From: a virus
DNA length: 47,592 nt
IMG/VR virus record: IMGVR_UViG_3300030329_003997
Span: 1-47,592 of that record
Reading direction: 5' to 3' (one strand)
The notes under the pieces are model-generated. The model saw only the letters and a program-made list of their open reading frames with translations. It was not told the DNA's origin and searched no databases. Position numbers and translations under genes: made by a program. Position 1 is the stretch's first letter. Each line of letters opens with the position of its first letter. Shown piece by piece: positions 23,882-31,731 of the stretch.

Positions 23882-24670
23882 ATGACCGACACCACGCAAC
23901 AGCCTGAGCGCAGCCTACTACCCGCCACCATCGGCAGGGTCGCGGCCAGCGAAAGCAAGGGCTACATCGTCCCCACCAACGCGGAAGAGGCCTACGAACT
24001 GGCACGCCTGCTCGAAACCAGCGCGGGCAGCAGCTTCAAAGACCTCAACCAGATCGCCACTGCGATCTTGGCGGGGCAGGAGGCTGGCCTCGGCCCGGTG
24101 TATTCCGTCCAGAACATCGCGATCATCAACGGTCGCCCGTCCATGTGGGGGAACGCAATCCTTGCTTTGATCCAGTCGAGCGGCAAGCTGGAGGACTACA
24201 AGGTCCAGCGCATCGGCCCCTCGTTCGACATCGACAGCGCCGAGATCAAAGACTGGCCAGCAGACTTCGGCGTGACGGTCACGATGAAGCGCAGGGGGCA
24301 GGAGACCCCGTATGTCGGCAAGTTCACCGTGGGCGATGCCAAGCGCGCAGGCCTCTGGATGAACACGCGCAAAAGCCCGTGGATCAACCACCCACTCGAC
24401 ATGCTTGAGCGCCGCGCGCTCGGCAAGGCGGCGAACAAGGGTTTTGCCGATGTCCTCGCCGGTCTCGGGGTGCGCGAAGAGCAGGAGGATTATCACTCCC
24501 CGAAAAATGAAGTTGACCACAGCAACCTCCTGTCGGACGAACCCGACATCCTCTCGGACGAGCCGGTCGAAGAGATCGAGGACGCCGAGATCGAGGAGGT
24601 CCAAGACCCAGACCGCCTCCGCGAAGACCGCGATGAAATGCGCGAATTGTTCGAGGGGGACGATCAGTGA
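23882..24670 (+). CDS. recT: RecT family single-strand annealing protein
   Basis: This 262-residue protein has YELARLLETSAGSSFKDLNQIATAILAGQEAGLGPVYSVQNIAIINGRPSMWGNAILALIQ (35-95), then VTVTMKRRGQETPYVGKFTVGDAKRAGLW...NHPLDMLERRALGKAANKGFADVLAGL, the RecT-family signature. The last 70 residues are very acidic (about EEIEDAEIEEVQDPDRL), which may bind a host SSB partner or tune DNA binding. It lies 1 base after the exonuclease stop. Confidence 0.88.
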   Translation: MTDTTQQPERSLLPATIGRVAASESKGYIVPTNAEEAYELARLLETSAGSSFKDLNQIATAILAGQEAGLGPVYSVQNIAIINGRPSMWGNAILALIQSSGKLEDYKVQRIGPSFDIDSAEIKDWPADFGVTVTMKRRGQETPYVGKFTVGDAKRAGLWMNTRKSPWINHPLDMLERRALGKAANKGFADVLAGLGVREEQEDYHSPKNEVDHSNLLSDEPDILSDEPVEEIEDAEIEEVQDPDRLREDRDEMRELFEGDDQ

Positions 24671-24834
24671 GCAAGGCCAAGATCATCCCGAGCCACCAGC
24701 AGGCACAGGACATCGGCAATCGTGCATTCGGACCCGGCACATTCGTCGTCTTCGAGTATGTGCAGGCTCGCTCGAACCTGACGCTTTTCGGTGCCGAACG
24801 CATCTCCGACCAGCGCCGCATCTGGTCGCAGTAA
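24667..24834 (+). CDS. Small protein after RecT (GTG start)
   Basis: From GTG 24667, overlapping the RecT stop (GTGA), 55 residues: MSKAKIIPSHQQAQDIG...RISDQRRIWSQ. Not recognised. A 42-bp gap follows with a GC hairpin (24840-24845/24852-24857) and the AAAGGACGAATA leader of the next gene. Confidence 0.55.
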   Translation: MSKAKIIPSHQQAQDIGNRAFGPGTFVVFEYVQARSNLTLFGAERISDQRRIWSQ

Positions 24835-24876
24835 TCCGCGCGCGGCGGTTCCCGCGCAAACGAAAGGACGAATACC

Positions 24877-25338
24877 ATGAATGACATCGCCACAATCCAA
24901 GAGTTCGCCGTGGGCGCAGTGACTATCGCCGCTGACCGTGAACGTGCCGTTCGCGCTGAAATCCTGAAAGTCGGCGACCCGGTGCGCGTCTTGCTGAAGC
25001 CCGACTATGGGGACATCGCCGTTCATACCGGGGTGATCGTCGGGTTCGAGCCGTTCACCGAGCGTCCGACGATCATCGTCGCTTACGTCGAGGTGTCCTA
25101 CAGCAAGGCCGAGATGAAGATGCTCTACTTTACCGGCGACGAGAAGCAAAAGGCTGAGATCATCGCTGCGCCCCAAGACATCAACATCGAAATCGAGCGC
25201 GGGCGAGTGATCGACTGGTTCAACTCGGAGGAGCAGTCGAAACTCGCCGAGATCGAGGAAATCCGCTCGAAGCGCCAGTATTTCCAGCGCTACTTCGGGA
25301 GCGTCATGGCTGACGTTCCCCAGCAGATCGAAGCCTGA
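24877..25338 (+). CDS. Hypothetical early protein
   Basis: The 153-residue product has EILKVGDPVRVLLKPDYGDIAVHTGVIVGFEPFTERPTIIVAYVEVSYSKAEMKMLYF, like a KOW/SH3-type small barrel that handles nucleic acids or protein tails, and a helical C terminus EEQSKLAEIEEIRSKRQYFQRYF. Assignment of the barrel is a guess from the pattern. It follows a hairpin plus GGACGAATA leader. Confidence 0.55.
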   Translation: MNDIATIQEFAVGAVTIAADRERAVRAEILKVGDPVRVLLKPDYGDIAVHTGVIVGFEPFTERPTIIVAYVEVSYSKAEMKMLYFTGDEKQKAEIIAAPQDINIEIERGRVIDWFNSEEQSKLAEIEEIRSKRQYFQRYFGSVMADVPQQIEA

Positions 25339-25349
25339 CTTCATCGCAC

Positions 25350-25374
25350 GGCGGCATGGTCAGAGCGTGCCGCC
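25350..25374 (+). promoter_or_regulatory. Hairpin in gene leader
   Basis: GGCGGCA (25350-25356) and TGCCGCC (25368-25374) form a 7-bp stem in the 78-bp gap before the gene at 25417; GAGGAAACGAAC follows before the ATG. It is the second of three such hairpin-plus-leader units. Confidence 0.5.
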
Positions 25375-25416
25375 CACGATGCAGCCGCATCTCAACAGAC
25401 GAAAGAGGAAACGAAC

Positions 25417-25641
25417 ATGGCAGTCTATCTCGTGACGAACAAGAAAGCGCCCGAGGGCACACTCCCCCGCATGGTCGAGGCGCGCACCGCAGCCTCGGCG
25501 ATCTCGCATGTCGCTCGCGACGAATACGGGACCACTCCGATCAGCACTGCGCAGGCGGTTAGCTGGTCGAAGAAGGGCGTCGAACTCGAAGACCCGAAGG
25601 CGACCGAGCGCCCCGCCAGCGAGAAGGGCGGTGAAGAATAA
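25417..25641 (+). CDS. Hypothetical small protein
   Basis: The 74-residue product MAVYLVTNKKAPEGTLPRMVEARTAASAISHVARDEYGTTPI has the fold style of small phage proteins with a MYLVTxxx...RLVEAxTxxQAxxHVA pattern. Function unknown. It ends with a polar, Glu/Lys-rich tail. Confidence 0.65.
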   Translation: MAVYLVTNKKAPEGTLPRMVEARTAASAISHVARDEYGTTPISTAQAVSWSKKGVELEDPKATERPASEKGGEE

Positions 25642-25642
25642 G

Positions 25643-25708
25643 CCTGCGCACCGCATCGCGCAGGACAGGGGCGGCGGTAACTGGCTTCCCGGCAGATTGC
25701 GCCGCCCC
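25643..25708 (+). promoter_or_regulatory. Double hairpin in gene leader
   Basis: Stem 1 CCTGCGC/GCGCAGG (25643-25649, 25658-25664) and stem 2 GGGGCGGCG/CGCCGCCCC (25668-25676, 25700-25708) occupy the 87-bp gap, followed by CGAAAGGACGAAC before the ATG at 25729. No T-run follows. Likely RNA processing or stability elements. Confidence 0.5.
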
Positions 25709-25728
25709 GCACTACCGAAAGGACGAAC

Positions 25729-26394
25729 ATGACTTGGGAAACTTACACAGCGGCTTTTCAGCGAACCTTTCCCAAAGGGAGCAGGATCGAGCAAGTGCGG
25801 GGCGGGGTCGATCTCGTCTTGACCTGTGCCGAGGGGCACGAAGAAGTCGAGCACTTCAATAAGCGGATGCCGCCCGACAAGGCGAAGGTCCATCTACAGA
25901 ACAAGGGCTGGCGCTTCTGGGGAAAGAAAACCCGGTGCCCGACCCACAACGAAAAACAGCAGAGCGAGGAGAAACAGGTAGTGGAAGTTCCCAGCGAGGT
26001 CGCCGCCGTAGTGACCCAGAGCAGCACCGATGCCAAGGCAGCAAAGCGTCAAGCCTTCCTGTGGCTCGACGAGGTGTTCGACGAGGATCATGGTCGATAC
26101 AAGCCGGGTCACTCCGACGAAACGGTCGCGAAGGAAACCGGCCTGTCCGAACGGGCGGTTGCCGAATTGCGCGAGGAGTTCGGCTTCGAGATCAAGGAGC
26201 CGCCCGAGTTCCGAGAATGGCATCAGCGCGTCAACCAGATCGAGACCAACATCAAGGCCGTCGAGGTCGGGATGAACGAGCGGATCGAGCAGATCAGGGT
26301 CGACGGAGCAGACACTATCAAGGCCCTGCTCCAGCAGACAGCAGACCTGCGCACGAAGGTCGAGCAAACGATCAAGAAGGCTGGGTGGGAATGA
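25729..26394 (+). CDS. Hypothetical HTH/coiled-coil protein
   Basis: This 221-residue protein has three visible parts. Residues 1-75 contain Cys/His pairs (LTCAEGHEEVEHF, TRCPTHNE), possibly a zinc site. Residues 100-150 contain an HTH-like DETVAKETGLSERAVAELREEFGFE. Residues 160-221 form a coiled coil (RVNQIETNIKAVEVGMNERIEQI...). It may act as a nucleoid-like or regulatory protein; related proteins occur in phages of rhizobia and sphingomonads with no known role. Confidence 0.6.
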   Translation: MTWETYTAAFQRTFPKGSRIEQVRGGVDLVLTCAEGHEEVEHFNKRMPPDKAKVHLQNKGWRFWGKKTRCPTHNEKQQSEEKQVVEVPSEVAAVVTQSSTDAKAAKRQAFLWLDEVFDEDHGRYKPGHSDETVAKETGLSERAVAELREEFGFEIKEPPEFREWHQRVNQIETNIKAVEVGMNERIEQIRVDGADTIKALLQQTADLRTKVEQTIKKAGWE

Positions 26395-26552
26395 AGGTCT
26401 GCGCGCACAGGAAGACGGTCTATGCTGGAGCAAGGAAGACGCGCTGCCTCGCCTGCGGCGCGCGCTTCGCCTTCGTCAGCATCGACCCGGCCAACTCACC
26501 CCTGTCTTACAACAGCCGGTGGTCCTCTCAGTTGCCGAGGCCCGCCCAGTAA
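26391..26552 (+). CDS. Small zinc-ribbon-like protein
   Basis: ATG at 26391 overlaps the previous stop (ATGA). It encodes 53 residues MKVCAHRKTVYAGARKTRCLACGARFAFVS... with CxH and CxxC, a probable zinc knuckle. Its last 25 bases overlap the 3' end of the o-spanin gene on the other strand. It ends the rightward unit. Confidence 0.55.
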   Translation: MKVCAHRKTVYAGARKTRCLACGARFAFVSIDPANSPLSYNSRWSSQLPRPAQ

Positions 26553-26878
26553 TCGCGCCACCACTGCGCGTTGTTGGAGCAGACGAAGAGCCGCCCCTCA
26601 ATCGTGAGCAGGTAGGCCGTGACCAAGCCGTTGCGCTCGTAGATCGAGGCAACGGCTTTTTCATGCTCGGCGCGCGCCTGCTCGACCGTCTCGACCTTGG
26701 CCCAGTCGATCACGTAGGCCGAGGGCAGCGCCGGTCTCTCGGGCACTCCCTCGCACACCATGCGACGAGGGTTGTCGAGGTCGGGCCGTAGCGGCTCGCT
26801 CTGGGGCGTCGTTGTGGCGCAGCTAGCCAGCAGGAAACAGGGCGTCGAAAGGATCGCCGCCAGCGTCGAGCACTTCAT
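26528..26878 (-). CDS. o-spanin (outer-membrane lipoprotein)
   Basis: The 116-residue product starts at ATG 26878 inside the i-spanin gene in another frame. A signal peptide KCSTLAAILSTPCFLLASC ends in a lipobox with Cys near residue 19, followed by ATTTPQSEP. The mature part contains helices (VETVEQARAEHEKAVASIY). It should sit in the outer membrane and join the i-spanin to disrupt it. The 56-bp overlap is typical of embedded spanin pairs. Confidence 0.8.
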   Translation of the reverse strand: MKCSTLAAILSTPCFLLASCATTTPQSEPLRPDLDNPRRMVCEGVPERPALPSAYVIDWAKVETVEQARAEHEKAVASIYERNGLVTAYLLTIEGRLFVCSNNAQWWRDYWAGLGN

Positions 26879-27149
26879 CAACCTTCTCCTTCTCGCGCTT
26901 CAACTCTTCCAAATAGGTGGCCTCGCGCTCCAGCGCGCCCTCCTCCGCGCCTTCGGCAGCGGCGCGGCTCTTCCGGTCCAACTCCGCAGCCGCAGCCTCC
27001 CAGCGCGCATTGACCTTGACCTCGCGGCCATCGGCGCGGCTCTCGCCATACGCGAGCACCGCGTAAATGATCGCAATGGCCAGAGCGCCCGCTCCGATCA
27101 ATTTCCAAGGCAGACCGCTCAGGACAGCCGGGATTGCAGGAAGCGCCAT
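26823..27149 (-). CDS. i-spanin (inner-membrane, coiled coil)
   Basis: The 108-residue product has one N-terminal membrane helix (WKLIGAGALAIAIIYAVLAYG, about 15-35) and a periplasmic coiled coil rich in Ala, Glu and Arg (RWEAAAAELDRKSRAAAEGAEEGALEREATYLEELKREKEKV). It pairs with the lipoprotein encoded in the overlapping frame. A rightward gene separates it from the rest of the lysis cassette. Confidence 0.8.
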   Translation of the reverse strand: MALPAIPAVLSGLPWKLIGAGALAIAIIYAVLAYGESRADGREVKVNARWEAAAAELDRKSRAAAEGAEEGALEREATYLEELKREKEKVDEVLDAGGDPFDALFPAG

Positions 27150-27166
27150 AGAGCCTCACTCTCCTC

Positions 27167-27195
27167 TTGACCGAGTTACTCGGTATGTGCATTAC
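27167..27195 (+). promoter_or_regulatory. Candidate promoter with palindromic operator
   Basis: TTGACC (27167-27172), 17 bases, CATTAC (27190-27195). The 15-base palindrome ACCGAGTTACTCGGT (27170-27184) overlaps the -35 and spacer, as a repressor operator would. It faces the single rightward gene at 27227 and lies between leftward lysis genes. Confidence 0.5.
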
Positions 27196-27226
27196 CCATT
27201 TCAGGACGAACACAAGGACGAATACC

Positions 27227-27598
27227 ATGACGAACACAGCGGTCGAATCGCCTGCGCCTGAGCAGCCCTGCCAGTTCTGCGGCGCACCCTTCATATCGAA
27301 GGCCCGCAACGGGTCGGGTCTCTATTGCTCGACCAAGTGCAAGGACGACATGGGCAACTTCATGGCGAAGGTCGGCAAGCGCATCGCCGCCGACGCTCTG
27401 CTTTGGCGCAGGACGCGCGGGGCGGCGGGCGTTGGCGCAGCCGCCTTCAAGCGACTGTGCGCCCTCCTTGATGAAGGGAACGAAGAGTTCCGTCAGCGCG
27501 ACGCTGCCGAGGGGGTGAAGCGCCCGCCAACCATCGACAGCTATGTGGCGGCAGTGAACGCGGGCAAGGGTATCAGGCGGGGCCTTGATCGTCATTGA
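27227..27598 (+). CDS. Zinc-finger protein, moron candidate
   Basis: This 123-residue protein has a treble-clef-like zinc site CQFCGAPFISKARNGSGLYCSTKC (about 14-37). A helical part FMAKVGKRIAADALLWRRTRGAAGVGAAAFKRLCALLDEGNEEFR follows, resembling small DNA-binding proteins of phages. It is the only rightward gene between the spanins and the rest of the lysis genes. It has its own promoter-like sequence and a doubled GGACGAA leader (27204-27222). Its end overlaps the leftward 122-aa gene by 26 bp. This is the pattern of a moron; function unknown. Confidence 0.7.
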   Translation: MTNTAVESPAPEQPCQFCGAPFISKARNGSGLYCSTKCKDDMGNFMAKVGKRIAADALLWRRTRGAAGVGAAAFKRLCALLDEGNEEFRQRDAAEGVKRPPTIDSYVAAVNAGKGIRRGLDRH

Positions 27599-27941
27599 CG
27601 TGGCGGGAGACATCCATCTCCACGCCATCGCGAGACCCCTTGAACGAAAGCCGCCCGCCCGCGAGCACGATCACCACCAGCACCGCGAGGGATAGCGCCT
27701 GCACACCGATCTCGATCAGGAGCGCAGTGCCGAGCGTGTCGACCTGCTGCTCCATCAGGTTGAAGCACGACTGGATCGCGACCTCCGGCCTGCCGGTGGC
27801 ATACTTCGCAGCGCCCAGCGCGCGAGCACACCAGTCCTGCTCGGACAGGATCGAGATGAGCCAGATCGAGGTGCCGATGATGAACGCGCTGGTAATGCCA
27901 ACGGCTACCAGCGCCCACGTCCTGATCGCATTACGGATCAC
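27573..27941 (-). CDS. Two-helix membrane protein in lysis cassette
   Basis: This 122-residue protein has hydrophobic helices at about 10-30 (ALVAVGITSAFIIGTSIWLISIL) and 73-95 (ALLIEIGVQALSLAVLVVIVL), with three Cys in the loop between. It follows the endolysin with an ATGA overlap. It could be an antiholin, a second holin or a lysis timer; no family recognised. Confidence 0.6.
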   Translation of the reverse strand: MIRNAIRTWALVAVGITSAFIIGTSIWLISILSEQDWCARALGAAKYATGRPEVAIQSCFNLMEQQVDTLGTALLIEIGVQALSLAVLVVIVLAGGRLSFKGSRDGVEMDVSRHVNDDQGPA

Positions 27942-28492
27942 TGGACGTTCCCGATGCGGTGATCGAACCAGCCGAACGCGAAGTCCTCGAACCGGCTGTC
28001 GTCATCGGCGAGGGAGAGGTAGTGCGCGCCCTGTAGCGTGTCGAGCGCGCGCAGCAGGACGGTCGAGCCGCGCGCGCCGCGCTTGGCCAGAAAAGCCTTG
28101 AGCGCCCTGATCGTGGCGGGACCGACTGCACCGTCCTCGGCGATGTTGGCGTAGTGCCGACCGCGAGAGTTGAAGGCGTTGAGTGACTGCTGGAGCCAGA
28201 GGCCCGCCCGACCGACACCAGCGTTGACGCCCGTGTCGATCAGTTCCTCCGCTACCTTGATGTCGAGCGCGGCTACGTCATCGAAGTTCGGTGCGACGAC
28301 GTAGCGGGTCCAGTAGATCGAGAAGGCAGTCGAGCGCGGCAGGTCGCGCATGTGCCCGAGATAGCCGTTCGCCCGCGCGACGCGCTCGGTGATGCCATAC
28401 TTGGTTGCGCCACCGGGGTCGCTCGGATGGTCGACGAAGCCGCCCTCCACTTCGATCACACCGTCGATGATCTTCTTCAGGCGAGGGTTCAT
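27938..28492 (-). CDS. Endolysin, GH108 N-acetylmuramidase
   Basis: This 184-residue protein has VIEVEGGFVDHPSDPGGATKYGIT (about 12-35), the GH108 catalytic signature in which the Glu of EGG is the catalytic acid. The C-terminal half has VGRAGLWLQQSLNAFN...DGAVGPATIRAL, the peptidoglycan-binding PG_binding_3 pattern. No signal peptide, so it needs the holin. It lies between holin and the two-helix protein in coupled ATGA overlaps. Confidence 0.92.
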   Translation of the reverse strand: MNPRLKKIIDGVIEVEGGFVDHPSDPGGATKYGITERVARANGYLGHMRDLPRSTAFSIYWTRYVVAPNFDDVAALDIKVAEELIDTGVNAGVGRAGLWLQQSLNAFNSRGRHYANIAEDGAVGPATIRALKAFLAKRGARGSTVLLRALDTLQGAHYLSLADDDSRFEDFAFGWFDHRIGNVQ

Positions 28493-28857
28493 TGTTCATC
28501 CTTTCCGAACATGGCGTTGAGCATCGCGAGCACGCGCTGCCCGAAGAACTCGACCGCGAGCAGGCCGGAGAAGCCGAGGCCGATGCCCCAGACCACCGCC
28601 ATGCCGGGGCCGAGTGGAGTGCCGCCGCCAATCTCTCCGGTGACAATCAGGAAGAGGATCACCAGAAGCAGGAGCGTGAGCGAGACCTCCTGCACCCGCG
28701 ACAGCTTGCGCAGAGGAGGGGGAGCAATCACACGTGCGAGGATCAGCCCAGCCACGGAAAGCCCCAGAGCCATGACTGGAACGTCGATCCCTGCGATGGT
28801 GACTAGCGCTGGTCCGATGCTGGGTGCAGCTACGGCCAGAAGGGTAGTCAATTTCAT
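28489..28857 (-). CDS. Putative holin
   Basis: The 122-residue product starts at ATG 28857 (MKLTTLLAVAAPSIGP). About three membrane helices are visible at 5-25, 28-45 and 55-75, with a further hydrophobic stretch near 85-110 (GMAVVWGIGLGFSGLLAVEFF). The charged C terminus AMFGKDEQ and the position directly before the endolysin fit a holin. No sequence family is recognised. Confidence 0.6.
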   Translation of the reverse strand: MKLTTLLAVAAPSIGPALVTIAGIDVPVMALGLSVAGLILARVIAPPPLRKLSRVQEVSLTLLLLVILFLIVTGEIGGGTPLGPGMAVVWGIGLGFSGLLAVEFFGQRVLAMLNAMFGKDEQ

Positions 28858-29396
28858 GCCCCCGCCTTTGCAATGGTCACTCCTATAGCAATGACCAGCA
28901 CCATCGCGGCAATCTTCACCTGCCCCTTGATGGTCTCCCATCGGGGGCGGCTCAACAGCACCCGCGTCTCGCGGACAAGCTGCTGCGGGAGGACTTGCAT
29001 CCCCCACGCAGAAAGCACGGCGGCACAGACGAAGGGCGCGACCGTAAGCCCATCACCGATGCGGTCGATTAGAACGAGGCCTTCCAGCGTCGCGCGCGAC
29101 ACTTCGCCATACGCGAACAGCACGATCACGTCGGGCAATGCGCCGAGCAAGATCGTGAAGAGAAAGCATGAAATGATGATCCGATGAATACTCAAGGGCG
29201 AGGCAAACGGAACCGGATCGCAGACGCGGTTGAGTGCGACCTTCTGAACTTCCCGACGCGCGTGCCAGTCAAAGAGGAACTGGAGCAACATGGCCACCGA
29301 CAGCGCACACACCAGCGTAAGGCTGAATAGCGCGAAGCCGTAGGACCACGGGTTGCCCTCGAACGCGGGCGGGAAGTCTGCCAAGAAGGGCTTCAT
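28854..29396 (-). CDS. Four-helix membrane protein
   Basis: The 180-residue product starts at ATG 29396, overlapping the tailspike stop (ATGA). Hydrophobic helices lie near 20-42, 68-92, 112-135 and 160-180; polar loops lie between. Its place before the holin suggests a lysis or membrane-modifying role such as antiholin. Not recognised. Confidence 0.6.
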   Translation of the reverse strand: MKPFLADFPPAFEGNPWSYGFALFSLTLVCALSVAMLLQFLFDWHARREVQKVALNRVCDPVPFASPLSIHRIIISCFLFTILLGALPDVIVLFAYGEVSRATLEGLVLIDRIGDGLTVAPFVCAAVLSAWGMQVLPQQLVRETRVLLSRPRWETIKGQVKIAAMVLVIAIGVTIAKAGA

Positions 29397-31666
29397 CACG
29401 GCTCTCGAATGATGATCGAGAAGGCCTTGTCGGTGAGCGTGCCATCGCTTGCGCGCGTGCGGACCTCGACGGTGGTGTTGTCGGTCATCTGGGCGCTGAT
29501 CTGGCCATCGGTAGTGATGGCTGTCACGTCGATAAGGACCTTGAGGTAGTCGTCGACCGCGCTGTCGAGCGTGATGGTGTATTGGCCATTGCCGCCCTTG
29601 ACTGCATCGCTGGTAATGTTGGTGCCGGTGTTGCCGCTGAGAACCCCGGTCGACCCGAAGCGACCAGCAGCAGACACGGCACCGCCGCCAGCAAACGCGG
29701 TCCACGCCCATGCGCCAGCAGGAGAGGCCCGCGAGTAGAGGCCTTCGCCAGCCTGCGCACCATTCCAATAATTCTGGCCAACACCAAGGAGGCTGTTCGA
29801 GTTGGCGACCAGCGCGGTGGCCTTGCCGATCCCGGCTTGGTCGAAATACTTGTTGTCGACGACGGTGTTGTCGCCGCGCGTGCGGATGAAGTTGAGCACG
29901 CCATAGATGCCCGAGTATTGCGGGTCGCCGGGATCGCCGTTCTTGATGCCGGTATCACGCAGCGTGTTGCCGATCAGGTCGATATTCTGGGCAGAATAGA
30001 TCACGTCGACAATGGTTCTCGTGGCCAGCGCGCCCTGCGCAATGGTCTCACCCACGGTGAACAGACCGCCGCTCGGCGACGCAATGCCAAGCCAGCCGGG
30101 GCCGGTCGCCCCAGTCTCGCCAAGCCTGTTGAGGATCGGCCCGGTGTTCGGTCGGATCGAGGTCAGCCAGCCCTGCGACACCTGTTCGGCGCTGGAGGCG
30201 CTGGAGGTGGAACTCACCTTGCGCGCGGTGGTGCCGCCGTTGGTTCCGTTCTGGTCCCCGTTCTGACCGACGACGAAGCCGGAGAGATCGTTGACATAGA
30301 CGAACTCGATGCCGGAGCCGATGTTGAAACTCTCGTGCGTCAGGGCGACGAAGTTGCCCATCACGAGGCCGTTCTTGCACCCACGCGAAAGCGATACGCC
30401 TGCTGCGCCGGAATACATCGAGCGGTTGTGCGAGAACTCGAAGTCATGGACGCCTTGCAACACGATCTGGTCGGCGGTGCCGCCGCTCAGATAGGCAGGC
30501 GGCTCGCTTGGGCGATTTTCAGGATCGACGCCGATTGCGAGGTTCCGCAAAACCTTGGCCCCCTCGACGAACGGGCCGCCATTCACCGAGCGCAGGACGA
30601 TAGCGAAGGCCACGGCGGCATCGGGAGTGTGCGAGTAGCAACGCTCGACACGCACATTCTTTGCCGCGCGCTTATTGGCTACATCGGAGTAAACGTCGAT
30701 GGCGTAGTCGACAAAACGCTTCACCTCCACGCCTTCAGCGATGAAGCCGTGGACGCCTTCGGCGCTCAGACCGGCGCTGTCATTGTTGCCCTTACAGTCG
30801 ATCACGAGGTCGAAGAACGAGATGTCGTTGCCCCCGCTCTGCGCCCTGACGGGGCGGTCGATAGTCGCGTCCACGTCGATCAACATGCGATTGCCGTGAA
30901 CCTCGACCTTCGAGGGAGCCTCGATATATTGGCCGCTGCCGAGCGATACCTGCTGCGTGTCGTCGCCGAACACGTCGGCCCCGTTCGCCGCGCCACCCGC
31001 CGCTTCGAGCGCATACTGCAAGCGGTCATAGGCCGTAGACCCCGGCTGATCGGTGACGTAGGCGCGCGGGCGCACGCCGTCGAGGAGGTCGCTCACCAAC
31101 ACACCCTTGTGATTGATAAGCGCAGAGCCTTTCGTCGGATCGGGAGACGCGAGATCGGGGCGGATCGTTCCGTCATCGCCAGTGCCTTCCACCGCCACGG
31201 GATCGCCCTCAGCATTGAACCCGAGGAAGTAGCCAGCGCGGCTGGCCTGCGTCGGCAGCGTCAAGCCAGTCTCCCCGAGCGGGGCCGAGATGGCGCGGCC
31301 AATGTCGCGGCGCAGGGCGCGGTCGCGGAAGGCCGAGCGGTCCAGCGCGGAGTTGATGACCGAAGCGATCCAGTCGCCGCCTTGCGAGAAGTTGGTGCTC
31401 TGCGTGAACAGCGGGTCGAGCAGGACATAGAGCGTGGTGCCGTCCGCTGGTGCCACGCCGAAGGTGACTGTGCCGCCAGTGCTAGCGGGCGTGTTCAGCG
31501 TGACAGAGTAGAGAGTGGGATCGACTGTCGAATAAGACCCATCGGCCTCCACGAGAATGACACTGACCTCGCTGCGGGAGGGTGCATCGAACTCGAAAGG
31601 GAACGACGTGGTTACGCCGTTCGGGAAGAGGGGGTCGGAGATTGCTTCGGGAGTGCTGGTTGCCAT
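29396..31666 (-). CDS. Tailspike with right-handed beta-helix
   Basis: This 756-residue protein has an N-terminal virion-binding domain (1-180) resembling the T7 gp17 N terminus: FPNGVTTSFPFEFDAPSRSEVSVILV and SQGGDWIASVINSALDRSAFRDRALRRDIGRAI. A parallel beta-helix follows from about 210 to 560 (SKVEVHGNRMLIDVDATIDRPVRAQ, NISFFDLVIDCKGNNDS, RAAKNVRVERCYSH, IVLQGVHDFEFSHNRSM...). The C-terminal beta domain probably trimerises. It likely binds and may degrade host polysaccharide; catalytic acids cannot be fixed by eye. SD AGGAAAGG precedes the ATG. Confidence 0.8.
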   Translation of the reverse strand: MATSTPEAISDPLFPNGVTTSFPFEFDAPSRSEVSVILVEADGSYSTVDPTLYSVTLNTPASTGGTVTFGVAPADGTTLYVLLDPLFTQSTNFSQGGDWIASVINSALDRSAFRDRALRRDIGRAISAPLGETGLTLPTQASRAGYFLGFNAEGDPVAVEGTGDDGTIRPDLASPDPTKGSALINHKGVLVSDLLDGVRPRAYVTDQPGSTAYDRLQYALEAAGGAANGADVFGDDTQQVSLGSGQYIEAPSKVEVHGNRMLIDVDATIDRPVRAQSGGNDISFFDLVIDCKGNNDSAGLSAEGVHGFIAEGVEVKRFVDYAIDVYSDVANKRAAKNVRVERCYSHTPDAAVAFAIVLRSVNGGPFVEGAKVLRNLAIGVDPENRPSEPPAYLSGGTADQIVLQGVHDFEFSHNRSMYSGAAGVSLSRGCKNGLVMGNFVALTHESFNIGSGIEFVYVNDLSGFVVGQNGDQNGTNGGTTARKVSSTSSASSAEQVSQGWLTSIRPNTGPILNRLGETGATGPGWLGIASPSGGLFTVGETIAQGALATRTIVDVIYSAQNIDLIGNTLRDTGIKNGDPGDPQYSGIYGVLNFIRTRGDNTVVDNKYFDQAGIGKATALVANSNSLLGVGQNYWNGAQAGEGLYSRASPAGAWAWTAFAGGGAVSAAGRFGSTGVLSGNTGTNITSDAVKGGNGQYTITLDSAVDDYLKVLIDVTAITTDGQISAQMTDNTTVEVRTRASDGTLTDKAFSIIIREP

Positions 31667-31716
31667 CAGAAATGCGCCTTTCCTGTTCGCGCCTTCTAGG
31701 CGGCCCCCGTGCAGCT

Positions 31717-31725
31717 ATTGAATCG
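31717..31725 (-). promoter_or_regulatory. Late-unit motif C (CGATTCAAT) before tailspike/lysis unit
   Basis: The minus strand has CGATTCAAT 6 bases after the giant gene stop and about 50 bases before the tailspike ATG. After 17 bases comes CTAGAA. Same orientation and placement as motifs A, B and D. The 65-bp gap holds no other feature. Confidence 0.55.
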
Positions 31726-31731
31726 CCCGCC

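Noticed and set aside
22576-23958. Leftward 460-residue frame opposite the RecE-like gene.
   Set aside because: It mirrors the exonuclease gene; the plus-strand product has clear PDDEXK motifs and the minus frame has none.
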